Source of the DNA: Aporhodopirellula rubra
GTDB taxonomy: Bacteria; Planctomycetota; Planctomycetia; Pirellulales; Pirellulaceae
Assembly (NCBI RefSeq): GCF_014192335.1
Contig: NZ_JACHXU010000014.1
Span: forward strand, 179,946 to 243,945
Direction of reading: 5' to 3'
Length of the DNA: 64,000 nt
Shown: piece after piece, positions 62,152 through 64,000 of the stretch
Numbering within the stretch: the stretch's first letter is position 1
Layout of the letters: each line of letters starts with the position of its first letter
Program-made: the position numbers and the translations under genes
The notes under the pieces: generated by a model
Told to the model about the DNA's origin: nothing
What the model saw: the letters and a program-made list of their open reading frames with translations, nothing else
The model's database searches: none

Positions 62152-62245
62152 CTGACACTTCATTCTGGAAGTGTCAGGTGGGAGCCGCAGCGGAATTCGC
62201 CAAATCATTTGGCCAATGACGAGACCCATCGTCTCGGTTGCCGAG
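62152..62245. promoter_or_regulatory. Cluster of consecutive short palindromes upstream of the Hsp70 gene
   Basis: In under 100 bases: CTGACACTTC/GAAGTGTCAG (62152-62177, six-base loop), GCCAAATCATTTGGC (62199-62213), GAGAC/GTCTC (62221-62235) and CTCGG/CCGAG (62233-62245). They lie between the outer-membrane protein stop (62279) and the Hsp70 start (61961), both on the minus strand. They may be terminator, RNA processing or operator structures; no T-run follows the first stem. Confidence 0.5.
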
Positions 62246-62278
62246 TCCCACTGCCAGATATTCGACCGCGTCATGATG

Positions 62279-63316
62279 TCAGAACGATTTTGACCAACTC
62301 ACGGCCATGGTCCAGTCGGTTTCGAGCTGGATCCCGTCGAGGTCTTGGTGCAACGTCGGAACGAACTCAACATTGAGCAGGTGTCCGTTGACCAACGCAG
62401 CGGTTCCGAGCCCGAGATTCAACCAATACCCGCCACGGAAACTTTCGACGTTCGTGCTGATGCCCATGTCAGGCGTCATCGGATCAGCTCCACCGTAGTT
62501 GTTTCGCCACAGGTTTTCGACTCGGATGCTGGCCGAAAAATTATCCGTAATCAGATGGCTGTACCACTGGTTGAGCCGGAACTCATCGCTCACGCTGTAG
62601 TTGCGATAATTGCGGCCGATTGGAAGGTCGGTCTGCAATTGGGTGCCAAACGAGCCAAAATCCCAGTAGTGTTTCCACGTCAGTCCGGGGCGCGCGTTAA
62701 ACGTGCCCGAACCGAGTCGCATCGGGTAAGGCAACGGCGTTGTAGTACCGGTCGGGATCGTTGATGTCCGAAAAATATCCCCCGTCGGGATCGAACCGGC
62801 CAAATTCAAAATCCAGTCGTCGTTGTGATCGGTATACAACCGCATCAACGCACCGATTGTGGTGTCACCGAATCCGCTGTTGTGCGTAGTGAAGGACGTC
62901 CCTTCCATCGGCCCCGCCCCCGGACCACGAAGATGGTCCATCGTAATACTGGGTAACATGATCATGGTGTAGCACGTGATGTCGTCAGTCATGCCTCGCA
63001 TGATGTGGAGCATGTGCATTTCATGCGTCATCTGTGTCGGCGTTGCCATGCGGTTGGTGATCGGGTTGCTCGTCGCGCCGTACGCGATCGCATCCGCGTC
63101 AGAGACGGTTCGAGATCCGATTCGATTGTCTTCCATGTACATATTCATGTACTTGTACTCGACCATCCATTCGCCCGGTTTGTGGATATGATCACCCATC
63201 AAGCCGGCGGGAGCGTGCTTGTCCGCTCTCGATCGGAGATTACCGTCCGCGTAAACCAACGGGCACGAGAGTGCCGCCAACACGACACCTGTTACCAATC
63301 CATGTAATTTCAACAT
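62279..63316 (-). CDS. Met/His-rich outer-membrane beta-barrel protein (metal-associated 'transporter' type)
   Basis: 345 aa from the ATG at 63316, with GGAG 8 bases upstream; an in-frame TTG at 63322 is possible. Signal peptide about 1-23. The mature protein has DHIHKPGEWMVEYKYMNMYMED, then a Met-rich block (QMTHEMHMLHIMRGMTDD), NSGFGDTTIGALMRLYTD and LPYPMRLGSGTFNARPGLTWKHYW, alternating strands of a beta-barrel. Proteins with this layout are annotated as outer-membrane transporters near copper-handling genes; Met and His richness fits a copper link, but no copper gene is in the window. The Hsp70 gene is 317 bases downstream. Confidence 0.75.
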   Translation of the reverse strand: MLKLHGLVTGVVLAALSCPLVYADGNLRSRADKHAPAGLMGDHIHKPGEWMVEYKYMNMYMEDNRIGSRTVSDADAIAYGATSNPITNRMATPTQMTHEMHMLHIMRGMTDDITCYTMIMLPSITMDHLRGPGAGPMEGTSFTTHNSGFGDTTIGALMRLYTDHNDDWILNLAGSIPTGDIFRTSTIPTGTTTPLPYPMRLGSGTFNARPGLTWKHYWDFGSFGTQLQTDLPIGRNYRNYSVSDEFRLNQWYSHLITDNFSASIRVENLWRNNYGGADPMTPDMGISTNVESFRGGYWLNLGLGTAALVNGHLLNVEFVPTLHQDLDGIQLETDWTMAVSWSKSF

Positions 63317-64000
63317 TTCCAACTCCGTAAACTTTTCCGTCTCGCGGTGTCCGACTCCTCACGCAAACGGTATCGGTACGAGACGCGAACATCAGAGGTG
63401 AAAAACGCTCCGTTCCGCGATGGACGAATTCTCCAGGCCGCAAAACCGTTAGATCTCCCGCAGTGAACAGAATCGGGGCTAATCGTTCAAAACGAACGCC
63501 GCTACTTCCGGTTTTATTTCCCCGACGGCAAAATTGTTGGGCTTCTTAACCGTGATTTGTTAACGGCTCGCCCTTCGAGGCAGCACTCCGGTTTCATTCG
63601 TCTGAAATATTCGGCACAAGGCGTCTCGGATCGTCGATTGCACCTCGAGTTGGCAGCGTTTCACGATCGAGGTGACGATATCTCGTCAATGGCAGAATCG
63701 CTCGAGAAACGCCTGCGTCGCTTGAACACTGACGTCTCCTGTTTCAATCGAAACTCGATCGATTGGCTTCGACGATAGTGAGCCTGAAATTTTGCGAACT
63801 GAGTCGCTCGACCATACAGATCGGGAGCGCTTCAAACGGCTACGCAACAAGCACGATGGCGTGATCGCTTCGGCGGTTCGTCAAGCCGGGATGCTACGTC
63901 AGGGGGTAACCGTTCACGGGGCGGTGCAACAAATTTGAGGATCTCTCTGGACACGAGGATCGGTTTTCTGCCCCAATACTTGCATGAGCAAGATACCGCC
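63317..64000. other. Right-edge stretch without recognisable gene
   Basis: 684 bases. Contains the upstream region of the outer-membrane protein gene. A 73-codon plus-strand frame (63557-63778) has no known motif or ribosome site. Nothing else could be supported. Confidence 0.35.

Noticed and set aside
63557..63778. 73-codon plus-strand frame near the right edge
   Set aside because: No ribosome site, no motif, and composition like non-coding sequence nearby.
1..64000. CRISPR array inside the window
   Set aside because: No regularly spaced direct repeats were seen; only the csb1-like gene start points to a locus beyond the left edge.

Overview
The window reads as a chromosomal segment of a planctomycete, most likely of the Pirellulales/Rhodopirellula type. 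The evidence is a prepilin-like DUF1559 protein, an ECF-type sigma factor next to a Ser/Thr kinase, SHD1-domain and putative family-15 glycosyl-hydrolase-like (GHL15) proteins, a very high density of secreted sulfatases and no Sus-type uptake genes beside them. Taxonomy is inferred from gene content only.

Left part (1-9.6 kb): the first 144 bases hold the start of a gene that looks like csb1/cas7 of a type I-G (formerly I-U) CRISPR-Cas system, leaving the window on the left. A WYL-domain regulator lies upstream of it on the same strand. Housekeeping genes follow: ftsY, three small uncharacterised genes, glyA coupled to a stand-alone response regulator and an unrecognised gene, then a solitary sulfatase. 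A 1.1 kb gene-poor stretch precedes a small lipoprotein, a DUF1559 pseudopilin-like protein, a membrane Ser/Thr kinase and an ECF sigma factor, all on the minus strand (10.7-15.3 kb).

Centre (15.7-41.1 kb): a polysaccharide-degradation locus. One plus-strand beta-propeller glycosidase converges on eleven minus-strand genes: seven sulfatases (two of them fused to other enzymes), three GH29 alpha-L-fucosidase domains, a GH141-like/GHL15 fusion and a second GHL15 protein. Nearly all carry signal peptides. The combination points to a sulfated, fucose-rich glycan such as a fucoidan: sulfatases remove sulfate and fucosidases then release fucose. The most distinctive genes are a single-polypeptide GH29-sulfatase fusion, a sulfatase-SGNH esterase fusion and the GH141-like-GHL15 fusion. 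REP-like palindromes sit between genes.

Accessory island (41.1-47.4 kb): visibly more A/T-rich, with a decayed RelE/Phd-like toxin-antitoxin remnant, DUF2513 and DUF2971 proteins, and a tight three-gene operon (pentapeptide-repeat membrane protein, nucleotidyltransferase, small helical protein) that looks like an uncharacterised defence or toxin-antitoxin type unit. It ends at a tRNA-Leu(CAA) gene with its own terminator.

Right part (47.8-64 kb): a divergent TolC / ABC-exporter + HlyD set resembling a type I secretion system, in which the ABC ATPase has lost most catalytic motifs; then bioD and aguB with overlapping divergent start codons, a Ppx/GppA phosphatase, a DUF6786-like secreted protein, a large Hsp70-family protein and a Met-rich outer-membrane protein. 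The last 0.7 kb shows no gene.
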